Positions 1 to 6,729 of a stretch of DNA of 10,259 nucleotides are shown piece by piece. How positions within the stretch are numbered: position 1 is the stretch's first letter; each line of letters starts with the position of its first letter. The translations under genes and the position numbers were made by a program. The DNA is from Parachlamydia sp. (GTDB lineage: Bacteria; Chlamydiota; Chlamydiia; Chlamydiales; Parachlamydiaceae): contig JAJTHR010000194.1 of NCBI GenBank assembly GCA_021298935.1, forward strand, positions 1 through 10,259, written 5' to 3'. Below the pieces are notes generated by a model. That model was not told the origin of the DNA and ran no database searches. It saw only the letters and a program-made list of their open reading frames with translations.

Positions 1-222
1 GTTTCTCAAACGATTGATCTCGTCTCTTTGCTCTTGTATGATTGTCTTGAGCTCAACTATTTCTTCAGCTTGTTTCTGAATGAGCTGAGCTTGTTTTTGA
101 ATTTGTTTAGTTTGATCTTGGATTAGTTTAGTTTGTTCTTCAACAAGCGTTATAAACTGCTGCATCCAAGGAAGGGATCGAAGCTCATTGGGGACAAGAG
201 AAAAGGTATCTTCTGGATTTAT
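1..222 (-). CDS. Transposase N-terminal coiled-coil region (partial, runs off the left edge)
   Basis: A minus-strand frame of 74 codons is open from about position 222 to the window edge. It starts with a stretch reading NPEDTFSLVPNELRSLPWMQ and continues into a Gln/Lys/Glu-rich heptad pattern (repeats of the type QTKxIQxQ) ending in EINRLRN. From memory this resembles the N-terminal region of IS66-like transposases that are abundant in amoeba-associated chlamydiae, where a coiled coil precedes the catalytic domain. The catalytic part lies outside the window, so the family call is tentative. The start is uncertain. The homologous-looking N-terminus would begin at an ATA codon (220-222). The first in-frame ATG is only at 163-165, and an in-frame stop lies at 256-258. 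No ribosome binding site is visible before the ATA. The copy may therefore have lost its start codon, or use an unusual one. Confidence 0.5.
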   Translation of the reverse strand, partial: MNPEDTFSLVPNELRSLPWMQQFITLVEEQTKLIQDQTKQIQKQAQLIQKQAEEIVELKTIIQEQRDEINRLRN

Positions 223-290
223 GGTTGAAAATCTTAAAAAAATAATAAGTAATTTTCAACTCAAAATTTTATAAGCTTAGCAAAAACTTT

Positions 291-379
291 CTTAGGAACT
301 TGTGGCACTATGGCTTGGCCAATTACGAATATTTTATCCAAACGAGATTGGCCAAGCCATAGTGCCATAGGTTTTTAAG
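291..379. repeat. Long inverted repeat (21-bp perfect core, 33-nt imperfect arms)
   Basis: Positions 303-323 are a perfect reverse complement of 347-367 (21 bp), separated by 23 nt. The similarity continues outward: 291-302 pairs with 368-379 at 8 of 12 positions, giving 33-nt arms with 29 matches. The inner ends of the arms contain the palindrome TTGGCCAA. No long T tract follows on the minus strand, and TTTTT at 372-376 follows on the plus strand. It lies between a transposase N-terminus and the glyQS terminator. It could be a small non-autonomous element (MITE-like), the fused ends of an insertion sequence, or a strong hairpin that ends transcription from the left. Confidence 0.85.
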
Positions 380-397
380 GACGTACAAATTTTTACA

Positions 398-427
398 CAA
401 AAATCTGGTGTTTTAGCCAGATTTTTG
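398..427 (-). terminator. Intrinsic terminator downstream of glyQS, probably bidirectional
   Basis: A perfect 11-bp stem (398-408 with 417-427) encloses an 8-nt loop. The stem has a CTGG/CCAG core flanked by five A-T pairs, so either strand shows a hairpin followed by a T run. It lies 55 bases after the glyQS stop on the minus strand, the expected place for a Rho-independent terminator of that gene. On the minus strand the T run is TTTTTG and then turns A-rich. Confidence 0.7.
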
Positions 428-482
428 ACATCCCAGTCCAAACTTCAGTATGTTGCTCTCTTTACGTTTAAACCTTTCAGAA

Positions 483-1886
483 TTAACTAATGGGATCTAA
501 TTTTTCTGCCAGGTAGGCCGCTAAATGATCTATAGCCATCCTTTCCTGCTTCATCGAATCCCTTTCCCGAACCGTTACGGTATTATTTTCAAGCGATTCA
601 TAGTCCACTGTAATGCAGTAGGGTGTCCCCACCTCATCTTGCCTGCGGTAACGCTTACCGATGGCGCCCGTTTCATCATGCTGCACATTCCAACGGTTTC
701 TTAAATTGCGGTAAATTGAACGCGATTTGTCCAACAGCTCCTCTTTTCTCATTAAAGGGAAAATCGCTGCCTTTACAGGGGCAATCGAAGGGAGGAGATG
801 AAGCACGGTTCTTGTTTCCCCGTCGGGCAATTTTTCTTCCTCATAAGCCTCGCAAAGAAGAGCCAGAATCGTCCGATCGAGGCCGAAAGTGGGTTCAATC
901 ACGTGAGGGATAAATTTTTCGCGCGTTTTAGGATCGGTGTACTCAAGCTTTGCCTTGGCAAATTCGCTGTGGCGCGACAAGTCAAAGTCAGTCCGGTAAG
1001 CCAAACCATATAATTCCTGTCTGCCAAACGGAAAATCATACAGAATATCAACGGTACGCTTTGAATAGTGGGACAGCTTTTCCTTAGGGTGTTCAAATAA
1101 AGTCAGGCGGCCTTGCGACAAGCCGATATCTTTGCACCACGCCTGCATTTCAGCCAGCCATTCTTCAAAGTACCCTTCCCATCCTTGCGGCGGAATAAAG
1201 TACTCGATTTCCATTTGTTCAAATTCAATGACCCTAAAAATAAAATTACCCGGTGTAATTTCATTTCGAAAAGCTTTTCCAATTTGGCCGACGCCAAAAG
1301 GGATTTGAATACGCACGGTATCGATGATGTTTTTAAAATCGAGAAAAATGGCTTGCGCTGTCTCCGGCCTTAAATAGGCAATGCCATTTTCGCCATTTTG
1401 ATCGGTTTTACTTAATTTTGTCATGAACATTAAATTAAAATAGCGGGCATCGGTCCAGTCGGTCTTTTCGCATTTAGGACAAGGAATGGCATTTTCACGC
1501 ACGATTTCATTCAGCTTTTCAATGGAAAGACCTTCCACCTCCATTTTAAGGGTATTTTCAATCAGATGATCGACGCGGAATCTCGACTTGCAGGCTTTGC
1601 AATCAATCAAGGCATCGTTGAAACCATCCACATGACCGGATGCTTCCCACGCTTTCGGATGAAGAAGAATAGGGCCGTCCAATCCGATCATGTCCTCCCT
1701 AAAATTGATGAAACGCTTCCACCACAGATCCTTGATATTCTTTTTCAGCTCAACACCATAGGGCCCATAGCTATATGTATTTGCAAAACCGCCATAAATG
1801 TCGGAACCGGGATAAATAAACCCCCGTCTTTTACATAGGGCCACAATTGACTTTAAGGCATCCTGGCCAATCTGTACTTCTTCCAT
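483..1886 (-). CDS. glyQS: Glycyl-tRNA synthetase, single-chain alpha2 type
   Basis: Charges tRNA-Gly with glycine in the cytoplasm. The 467-residue product is a class II synthetase of the homodimeric type used by archaea, eukaryotes and some bacteria, not the alpha2beta2 type. Visible parts in order: an N-terminal GSDIYGGFANTYSYGPYG stretch (about 27-44), a zinc-ribbon-like insert with two CxxC pairs (C96/C99 and C136/C139), RPETAQAIF (173-181), class II motif 2 FRNE (206-209), motif 3 around GLDR (335-338), and a C-terminal anticodon-binding domain from about residue 360. Length is normal for the family. A GTG six bases upstream extends the frame, but an AGGTG sequence overlaps that GTG and lies a few bases before the ATG at 1886, so the ATG is the better start. 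The gene follows the membrane-protein gene at 1941-2525 on the same strand, with its own promoter in the 54-base gap. Confidence 0.95.
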   Translation of the reverse strand: MEEVQIGQDALKSIVALCKRRGFIYPGSDIYGGFANTYSYGPYGVELKKNIKDLWWKRFINFREDMIGLDGPILLHPKAWEASGHVDGFNDALIDCKACKSRFRVDHLIENTLKMEVEGLSIEKLNEIVRENAIPCPKCEKTDWTDARYFNLMFMTKLSKTDQNGENGIAYLRPETAQAIFLDFKNIIDTVRIQIPFGVGQIGKAFRNEITPGNFIFRVIEFEQMEIEYFIPPQGWEGYFEEWLAEMQAWCKDIGLSQGRLTLFEHPKEKLSHYSKRTVDILYDFPFGRQELYGLAYRTDFDLSRHSEFAKAKLEYTDPKTREKFIPHVIEPTFGLDRTILALLCEAYEEEKLPDGETRTVLHLLPSIAPVKAAIFPLMRKEELLDKSRSIYRNLRNRWNVQHDETGAIGKRYRRQDEVGTPYCITVDYESLENNTVTVRERDSMKQERMAIDHLAAYLAEKLDPIS

Positions 1887-1915
1887 TTTCACCTGTTAAT
1901 TAAAAAATCGTCTGA

Positions 1916-1944
1916 AATATATTTTATGGTTGAGTTATGGTCAA
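1916..1944 (-). promoter_or_regulatory. Sigma70-like promoter of glyQS
   Basis: On the minus strand TTGACC (1939-1944) and TATATT (1916-1921) are separated by exactly 17 bases. Both boxes are close to the vegetative consensus. The -35 box overlaps the TGA stop codon of the upstream gene (1941-1943). Transcription would start near 1908-1910, giving a short leader of about 23 bases that contains the AGGTG ribosome binding site of glyQS. Confidence 0.6.
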
Positions 1945-2525
1945 CCAAGGATCAATAAAGTTGCAAAGATCAAACCTAACTGAATTAGCATGGCGCCTAT
2001 AATAATTCCAAACAGTTTAAGATTAGAACCCTTTGCCTTTCTATCCCTTAAAGGCTCCTGGAGATAAGGCCATTGCAAATACTGATAAAGGGATTGCATC
2101 GTCACGAGGGGAATCAGTGCATAAACGAAACCTGGCGTATGCGCCACATATATCTGGGGGATCGTAAGGGCGCCTACCGTAAGAAGCTGAAAAAAAATAG
2201 GGAGCGCAATGCACAGCTCTTTTTTTGACTGCCTGCCATCAATAATTTTGGAATGTTCGTAGAAAACATAGCTGCCCGCGGCAATAGCTTGCCCAATAAA
2301 GAAAAATAAAGAATAGCGCTCATCAAAAACTGTAATAGCTATTAAGATGATAAAAAAACTGACTGCCCAGGTAATCAAGGTTTTTTTAGCCAATTGGGGA
2401 TAGCCAAGGGACCGATAGTTTTCACTAAAAAGATAAAAACCAGCTAGCAGACCACCGAGGGCTCCTGCCATACCTACCTGAATGCTGCTCCAATATTTCT
2501 TAGAAGGCAAAAGAATACTTTCCAT
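1941..2525 (-). CDS. Multi-pass membrane protein of unknown function
   Basis: I do not recognise a named family. The 194-residue product is very hydrophobic. Candidate membrane segments lie near residues 16-33, 48-67, 71-88, 104-122, 131-146 and 170-192, so five or six spans are likely. Short charged loops separate them (for example SENYRSLGYPQLAKKT at about 34-49 and EPLRDRKAKGSNLK at about 157-170). The motif GYPQLAKKTL after the first span is reminiscent of small uncharacterised membrane proteins found in several phyla, but this gives no function. No signal peptide cleavage site or catalytic motif is evident. The start ATG at 2525 has only a weak AGG upstream, separated by a run of Ts. The gene is divergent from brnQ across a 230-base intergenic region and lies directly upstream of glyQS. 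Confidence 0.75.
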   Translation of the reverse strand: MESILLPSKKYWSSIQVGMAGALGGLLAGFYLFSENYRSLGYPQLAKKTLITWAVSFFIILIAITVFDERYSLFFFIGQAIAAGSYVFYEHSKIIDGRQSKKELCIALPIFFQLLTVGALTIPQIYVAHTPGFVYALIPLVTMQSLYQYLQWPYLQEPLRDRKAKGSNLKLFGIIIGAMLIQLGLIFATLLILG

Positions 2526-2551
2526 TTAAAAAAAACCTGATTAATTCTTGC

Positions 2552-2578
2552 TTGCTAATTATAGATGATCGCTATAAA
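2552..2578 (+). promoter_or_regulatory. Candidate promoter of the brnQ leader transcript
   Basis: TATAAA (2573-2578, within TATAAAAT) is a good -10 box. Upstream, TTGCTA (2552-2557, spacer 15) or TTGCTT (2548-2553, spacer 19) could serve as a -35, and neither spacing is ideal. The predicted start near 2585 would leave about 20 bases before the leader peptide ATG at 2607, which fits an attenuator leader. The region is shared with the divergent membrane-protein gene. Confidence 0.35.
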
Positions 2579-2606
2579 ATAAAACAAAGTCAAATATTTT
2601 ATAAAA

Positions 2607-2669
2607 ATGATAAAGCTAAATAAAAGCCAGATTCAGATTATTATTCTCCCCCTTTCGAGGTGCGGGTGA
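2607..2669 (+). CDS. Isoleucine-rich leader peptide of the brnQ operon
   Basis: An ATG at 2607 opens a 20-codon frame ending at TGA 2667-2669. Five of the 20 residues are Ile and three are Leu. The core is QIQIIILPL, with three consecutive ATT codons at 2637-2645. The ending IIILPLSRCG is similar in layout to the E. coli ilvL leader peptide, which ends its control codons with III-PPCG. The role is inferred: ribosome stalling at the Ile codons when charged tRNA-Ile is scarce would decide which downstream RNA structure forms. The stop codon lies in the 5' arm of the antiterminator stem, so a ribosome that finishes translation would block that stem. No strong Shine-Dalgarno sequence precedes the ATG. 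The peptide itself probably has no function. Confidence 0.65.
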   Translation: MIKLNKSQIQIIILPLSRCG

Positions 2670-2716
2670 TGTAATCGCTTGGCTGCAAGCTTTAAAACAT
2701 CAAGACCGCAGGCTCG
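2656..2716 (+). promoter_or_regulatory. Putative antiterminator stem of the brnQ attenuator
   Basis: The RNA can fold into a long irregular stem. Pairs are 2656-2659 with 2713-2716 (CGAG/CTCG), 2661-2665 with 2706-2710 (TGCGG/CCGCA), 2667-2672 with 2697-2702 (TGATGT/ACATCA), and 2677-2681 with 2686-2690 (GCTTG/CAAGC, 4-nt loop). That is 20 pairs with small internal loops. It uses up the whole 5' arm of the terminator hairpin, so the two structures exclude each other. A small CCT-TTCG-AGG hairpin (2651-2660) would compete with its base. Pairings were found by eye and no energies were calculated. Confidence 0.6.
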
Positions 2717-2739
2717 CAAGAGATGCGGTCTTTTTTTTT
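2702..2739 (+). terminator. Intrinsic terminator (attenuator) in the brnQ leader
   Basis: Nine pairs join 2702-2710 with 2724-2732. They are followed inward by a GG/A internal loop and a three-pair CTC/GAG stem closed by a GCAA tetraloop (2716-2719). Nine Ts follow at 2731-2739. This is a textbook Rho-independent terminator, but it ends only 17 bases before the brnQ start codon and has no complete gene before it except the leader peptide. That placement means it must be read through conditionally for brnQ to be transcribed from the upstream promoter. Confidence 0.85.
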
Positions 2740-2755
2740 GCATAAGAGGATGTCT

Positions 2756-3886
2756 ATGAAAAAATCTGTTGTTATCAGTACCGGCTTTGCCCTGTTTTCA
2801 ATGTTTTTTGGATCGGGTAACCTGGTTTTTCCGATTGCTGTCGGTGTGGAAAGCGGCGGGCATTATTTTCTCGCCTCGCTCGGCGTTTTATGCACATGCG
2901 TTTTTTTCCCCCTGATCGGCATGCTCGGCATGACACTCTACCGCGGCGATCTTAAAGAATTTTTTGGGTGCCTGGGAGAAAAAGGGGTTTTCTTTTTTTC
3001 TTTTTTAGCCCTTGCGCTGATGGGGCCTTTCGGCGTGCTTGCCAGATGCCTGACTGTCATGCATGGCTCGCTGCAGCTGATCTTTCCGGCAGCCTCACTC
3101 CCGGCAACAAGTTTTGCTTTGTGCGCAGTCATTTACTCCTTAAGCGTTAACAAAACTAAAATTGTCTCCCTTTTAGGCACTTACCTGACCCCCCTTTTGC
3201 TTTTTTCAGTTGGTGCGATCGTGACTAGTGCTCTTCTTTATGGCGCTCCTTCTGAAACGACAGGAAATTTTGGGGCCGCAGCCTTTAAAAACGGTTTCTT
3301 TAAAGGCTACCAAACAATGGACCTAGTCGCCTCTTTCTTTTTTTCAGGATTTGTCATCAGCCATTTGAACACCCATCTTTCCGATGAGAAAGAAATTTTA
3401 AAAACGTTTACCTGGGCCTCCTTTATCGGAGCTGCTTTGCTTTATGCTTTTTATTTCTCCCTTGTCCTGCTTGGCTGGATTTATGCGCCATTGCTTGCAA
3501 ACACACTTCCTCAAGAGATGCTCGGAAAAATCGCATTTGCTTCGCTCGGCCCCATTGCCGCCCCATGCATTTGTATCACGATTATTTTTGCCTGCCTGAC
3601 AACCGCCATTGCCCTCGCCTCCCTTTTTTCTGAATTCTTAAGAGTTGATGTGGCAAAAGAAAAAATGAGCGCTCCTCTTTCCCTGCTCCTCACGCTCGGC
3701 ATTGCTTTTTTCGTTTCTACATTGAATTTCTCAGGCATTGCCAATTTTCTCGGCCCCATTTTGGAGGCGATTTATCCGGCGCTTGTGGCCCTTTCAGTCA
3801 TCAATATCGCAGCCAAGTGGGCAGGCGTCAAAACCACCCATTGGCCCTTTACCGTCACCCTTCTAACCAAGCTTTTCTGGGTATAG
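2756..3886 (+). CDS. brnQ: Branched-chain amino acid transporter, BrnQ (LIVCS) family
   Basis: An inner-membrane permease expected to import Leu, Ile and Val with Na+ or H+. The 376-residue product opens with the family signature GFALFSMFFGSGNLVFPIAVG (about 10-30) and is hydrophobic to the end, with about ten to eleven membrane segments. Known BrnQ proteins are usually about 430-440 residues, so this one is short, apparently at the C-terminus. The start at 2756 (MKKSVV) was chosen because AGAGG lies 6 bases upstream. The ATG at 2750 touches that AGAGG and is too close. It is the first gene of the five-gene operon, and the folP start follows its stop by 2 bases. The attenuator in its leader, with Ile codons, supports a branched-chain substrate. 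Confidence 0.9.
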   Translation: MKKSVVISTGFALFSMFFGSGNLVFPIAVGVESGGHYFLASLGVLCTCVFFPLIGMLGMTLYRGDLKEFFGCLGEKGVFFFSFLALALMGPFGVLARCLTVMHGSLQLIFPAASLPATSFALCAVIYSLSVNKTKIVSLLGTYLTPLLLFSVGAIVTSALLYGAPSETTGNFGAAAFKNGFFKGYQTMDLVASFFFSGFVISHLNTHLSDEKEILKTFTWASFIGAALLYAFYFSLVLLGWIYAPLLANTLPQEMLGKIAFASLGPIAAPCICITIIFACLTTAIALASLFSEFLRVDVAKEKMSAPLSLLLTLGIAFFVSTLNFSGIANFLGPILEAIYPALVALSVINIAAKWAGVKTTHWPFTVTLLTKLFWV

Positions 3887-3888
3887 AC

Positions 3889-4686
3889 ATGCACACAAAA
3901 ATCATGGGCATTTTAAATGCCACACCCGATTCCTTTTTTGATCAGGGACGCTTTTTCGCACCCTCGCTCGCTCTTCAAAGAGGCATTCAGCTTTATCAGG
4001 AAGGAGCCGATCTCATTGATATCGGTGGAGAGTCCACCCGTCCTGGAGCCGCTGCCGTCTCTGCCGAGGAAGAAACGGAAAGAGTCATCCCGCTAATCCG
4101 GATGTTAAAAAAAGAGGTGCCCGTCCCCCTTTCCATCGACACCATGAAATTCGCCGTGGCAAAAAAAGCGTTGGAAGCGGGAGCTTCGTTCATCAATGAT
4201 GTCTCGGGATTTAGATGCATTGAAATGCAAAAAATTGCGGCTGATGCCCGCGTGCCCATTTGCGTCATGCATATGCATCAGACTCCCGCGACCATGCAGC
4301 AAAACCCTCAGTACCCCGATGGCATTATCCCCTTTTTAATTGATTGGTTTAAAGGACGGATCGACGCTCTAATAAAGGCTGGAGTGAATGAAAAACAAAT
4401 CATCTTGGATCCAGGAATCGGATTTGGAAAAACGGTTGCCGATAATGTTGAAATTCTACAGAATTTGCACATCATCAAAAATTTAGGTTTCCCCCTCTTG
4501 ATCGGATTATCGCGAAAATCTTTTTTAGGTAAAATTTTAAATAAAAACTCCCCCGAATTACTTGCAGCTACAATCGCAGGCAATTTGGCGGCTGTGCTGG
4601 AGGGAACCGATTACATAAGAGTGCATGACGTCAGCGCCCATGCGGATGCCATGGCAATCATGCGCGTATTGAAAGGCATTAAATGA
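3889..4686 (+). CDS. folP: Dihydropteroate synthase
   Basis: Condenses 6-hydroxymethyl-dihydropterin pyrophosphate with p-aminobenzoate in folate synthesis, and is the target of sulfonamides. The 265-residue TIM-barrel protein has all the signature blocks: NATPDSFFDQGRF (10-22), GGESTRPGA (46-54), SIDT (82-85), NDVSG (103-107), DPGIGFGK (174-181), LSRKSF (207-212) and RVHDV (244-248). The start at 3889 (MHTKIMGILN) matches the usual N-terminus just before the first strand. The frame is open upstream inside brnQ but that part is not family-like. It follows the brnQ stop by 2 bases with only a weak ribosome binding site, so translation is probably coupled. Its TGA overlaps the cdaA ATG in an ATGA junction. 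No other folate gene is in the window. Confidence 0.95.
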   Translation: MHTKIMGILNATPDSFFDQGRFFAPSLALQRGIQLYQEGADLIDIGGESTRPGAAAVSAEEETERVIPLIRMLKKEVPVPLSIDTMKFAVAKKALEAGASFINDVSGFRCIEMQKIAADARVPICVMHMHQTPATMQQNPQYPDGIIPFLIDWFKGRIDALIKAGVNEKQIILDPGIGFGKTVADNVEILQNLHIIKNLGFPLLIGLSRKSFLGKILNKNSPELLAATIAGNLAAVLEGTDYIRVHDVSAHADAMAIMRVLKGIK

Positions 4687-5489
4687 TCTGGATGTTTCAA
4701 TTATTGGTTCCGGCGCTTGAAATTACCATTATTGCTATCATTCTTTACTATCTTCTTTGCTTTTTTTGGAATACGCGCGCCATGGACCTTTTGTATGGCA
4801 GCCTAGCTTTCCTAGTTTTATTTGCCCTTTCCAAATGGCTGAACTTGCCTGTATTGGAAAAATTGCTCTATTATATCGTCAATGTCGCTGTCCTGGCCCT
4901 TCTGATTATTTTTCAGCCTGAACTCCGCCTGGCCTTGTCCAAACTCAGCTTAAAGAGCAAAAAATACCGCGAAATCACCGAATTCGACCGCTTCCTCGAA
5001 AGCATGTCCCAATCGATTTACCGCCTTTCTGAGAGGCGGATCGGCGCCTTGGTTGTGCTGGAAAACCAGGACTCTTTAGAGGACATTGCCAATAAAGCAG
5101 TTTTGATTAATGCGCAATTTTCCCCGGAACTGCTCGAGTCCCTCTTTATTACCACTACCCCGCTTCATGACGGGGCTGTCATCATTCGGGGAACGACCCT
5201 CCTATCCGCCGCGACAATTTTGCCCCTTGCAGATGACAGCACGCACCTTTCCAAATCGATGGGCACACGTCATCGAGCAGGCCTTGGCATCAGCCAGCTC
5301 ACCGATGCGCTTGTCATTGTCGTCTCCGAGGAAACAGGCAAGGTATCCATTGCACGCGATGGCATTATGACCCGCGGCGTTAAAATGGATCGTTTTAAAG
5401 GCATCATCCGCAGTGTGTTCAGCCCTCCTCAATCCACACTGCCAAGCACCTCCACCCTTTGGGAGCAAATGAAGCTATGGACCCGCTGA
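4683..5489 (+). CDS. cdaA: Membrane-anchored diadenylate cyclase CdaA (DacA)
   Basis: Makes cyclic di-AMP from two ATP, a second messenger controlling potassium and osmotic balance. In chlamydiae it is also known as a trigger of host STING. The 268-residue protein has the CdaA layout: three hydrophobic segments at about 5-29, 35-53 and 60-78, a linker, then the DisA_N/DAC catalytic domain. The catalytic DGA is at 163-165 in TPLHDGAVII, the RHR motif at 196-198 in GTRHRAG, and the acidic SEE at about 215-217. All key residues are present, so the enzyme should be active. ATG 4683 overlaps the folP stop. The 3' end overlaps ybbR by 13 bases, matching the known pairing of cdaA with its regulator CdaR/YbbR. 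Confidence 0.95.
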   Translation: MIWMFQLLVPALEITIIAIILYYLLCFFWNTRAMDLLYGSLAFLVLFALSKWLNLPVLEKLLYYIVNVAVLALLIIFQPELRLALSKLSLKSKKYREITEFDRFLESMSQSIYRLSERRIGALVVLENQDSLEDIANKAVLINAQFSPELLESLFITTTPLHDGAVIIRGTTLLSAATILPLADDSTHLSKSMGTRHRAGLGISQLTDALVIVVSEETGKVSIARDGIMTRGVKMDRFKGIIRSVFSPPQSTLPSTSTLWEQMKLWTR

Positions 5490-6727
5490 TCTCTTTATTC
5501 ACCCACCAATGGCAAAAAAAAGTCATGGCCGTGCTGACAGCCCTGATCATTTGGCTGTTGGTCAATCATACCATCATTTCCACTAAAACAATCCCATCTG
5601 TACCGATCAGGATCATCAACCTTCCTTCCGATAAAACGATACCCGGCATGCTGCCTAACGGATTTCTTGCCAAGCGCACGACGCTTAGCCTGACCGGATC
5701 AAGGGATGTCATCGAACAGCTTGAACCGGGCGATCTGGAAGTCCTTCTGGATGTCTCCAACTTTCCCAACGAACAAGTGGTCAGCATCTCGAAAAAAAAC
5801 CTGGCCAGCCTCAATCCGTCGATCAACCTCTATAAACACGTCACGGCCGTCGAACATCCTGAACTTGTCATTAAAATGAGCGAGATGCTGACAGAAAAAA
5901 TACCTATCATTCTTCATCGCCCGATTGGGGAAGCACCCAAAGGGTATGAATTTCTCGACAGCTGGCCGCTGACCCTCAATCAAACCGTCAGCGGGCCCTA
6001 CGACCAGGTGCTGAATCTAAAAAAGCAAGGGCTTGAGCTAACCCTGCATATGGATGATTTGACAGCAGAGGAGTTGGATGCCCTGCAGCCTGTCCCCCCC
6101 TATGATGATGAGGTTAATTTTTTTGTTCCTGACAGCTGGAAAAAAATATTGATTCCAGGTTTATCCAGGAGCCCCGAGCCTCTGAATGACCCCGATGCGA
6201 AATACCTGCATCTAAGCTTTTTAAGGCAGCAATGGATCCCTTTTAGAAAAGAGCTTCCTTTGCATATTTTTTATCCTCTTAAAACAAGCGAGCAGATCAA
6301 TCCGGAAAGTTATGGCGTGGAGCCCAATGAATTTGTGCGATTTAAAAATCACATTCCCGTTCTTAAGCTCCCCCTTTTTGTCAGCAGCGTCAGCCGCTTG
6401 TTTGTAGAAGCGGTAGATGATTACCTGGAAATTCAAATTGTTGCACAGCCAAAAACCGAACGTGAAAAACTGGAATGGTCTGTTGGATTTATCGATAGCG
6501 AGCAATTGGAAAATACCTATGTCGCTTTTTTGCTAAGCAATATGAAAAATTTAAGCTCCTCGCCTTCCAAGACGCAAGAAAGAGAAAAATACTTCAGGCG
6601 CCGTTTTCGTAAATATATCCAAAGGTTTACCCTTTATAGCGCTCCGGAACAGCCACTGCAGCTGGAAAGCACACTTGAGAACCAAAGGATTAATATAAAA
6701 GTGATGAATTCATCAGAAGGGATTTGA
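5477..6727 (+). CDS. cdaR: YbbR-domain protein, probable regulator of CdaA
   Basis: A 416-residue protein with one N-terminal membrane anchor (about residues 15-34, VMAVLTALIIWLLV) followed by a long extracytoplasmic region. The part after the anchor, with IPSVPIRIINLP, matches the start of a YbbR repeat, and the region to about residue 230 looks like two or more such beta-rich repeats. In Firmicutes the YbbR protein CdaR binds and modulates CdaA; the same role here is inferred from the 13-base overlap with cdaA. The C-terminal 200 residues are more charged and less recognisable. The start at 5477 (MDPLISLF) has GGGAG about 11 bases upstream; a TTG at 5459 is a less likely alternative. Unlike the classical cluster, no glmM follows. 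Confidence 0.8.
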   Translation: MDPLISLFTHQWQKKVMAVLTALIIWLLVNHTIISTKTIPSVPIRIINLPSDKTIPGMLPNGFLAKRTTLSLTGSRDVIEQLEPGDLEVLLDVSNFPNEQVVSISKKNLASLNPSINLYKHVTAVEHPELVIKMSEMLTEKIPIILHRPIGEAPKGYEFLDSWPLTLNQTVSGPYDQVLNLKKQGLELTLHMDDLTAEELDALQPVPPYDDEVNFFVPDSWKKILIPGLSRSPEPLNDPDAKYLHLSFLRQQWIPFRKELPLHIFYPLKTSEQINPESYGVEPNEFVRFKNHIPVLKLPLFVSSVSRLFVEAVDDYLEIQIVAQPKTEREKLEWSVGFIDSEQLENTYVAFLLSNMKNLSSSPSKTQEREKYFRRRFRKYIQRFTLYSAPEQPLQLESTLENQRINIKVMNSSEGI

Positions 6728-6729
6728 AA

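Noticed and set aside
623..1838. Plus-strand frames of 71-96 codons opposite glyQS
   Set aside because: They are antisense shadows of a strongly conserved synthetase and show no family-like sequence or ribosome binding sites.
1887..1892. GTG at 1890-1892 as glyQS start
   Set aside because: The GTG is part of the AGGTG that serves as ribosome binding site for the ATG at 1886.
2640..2740. T-box riboswitch controlling brnQ
   Set aside because: The conserved antiterminator box (AGGGTGGNACCGCG type) and Stem I features are absent, while a complete leader peptide with Ile codons is present.
2968..3150. Frames inside brnQ and T-rich tracts (about 2989-3007) as a separate gene or terminator
   Set aside because: The T runs encode Phe-rich membrane helices of BrnQ, and no stable GC hairpin precedes them.
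3817..3888. Longer N-terminus of FolP overlapping brnQ
   Set aside because: The 24 extra residues do not resemble dihydropteroate synthases and are the out-of-frame reading of the brnQ end.
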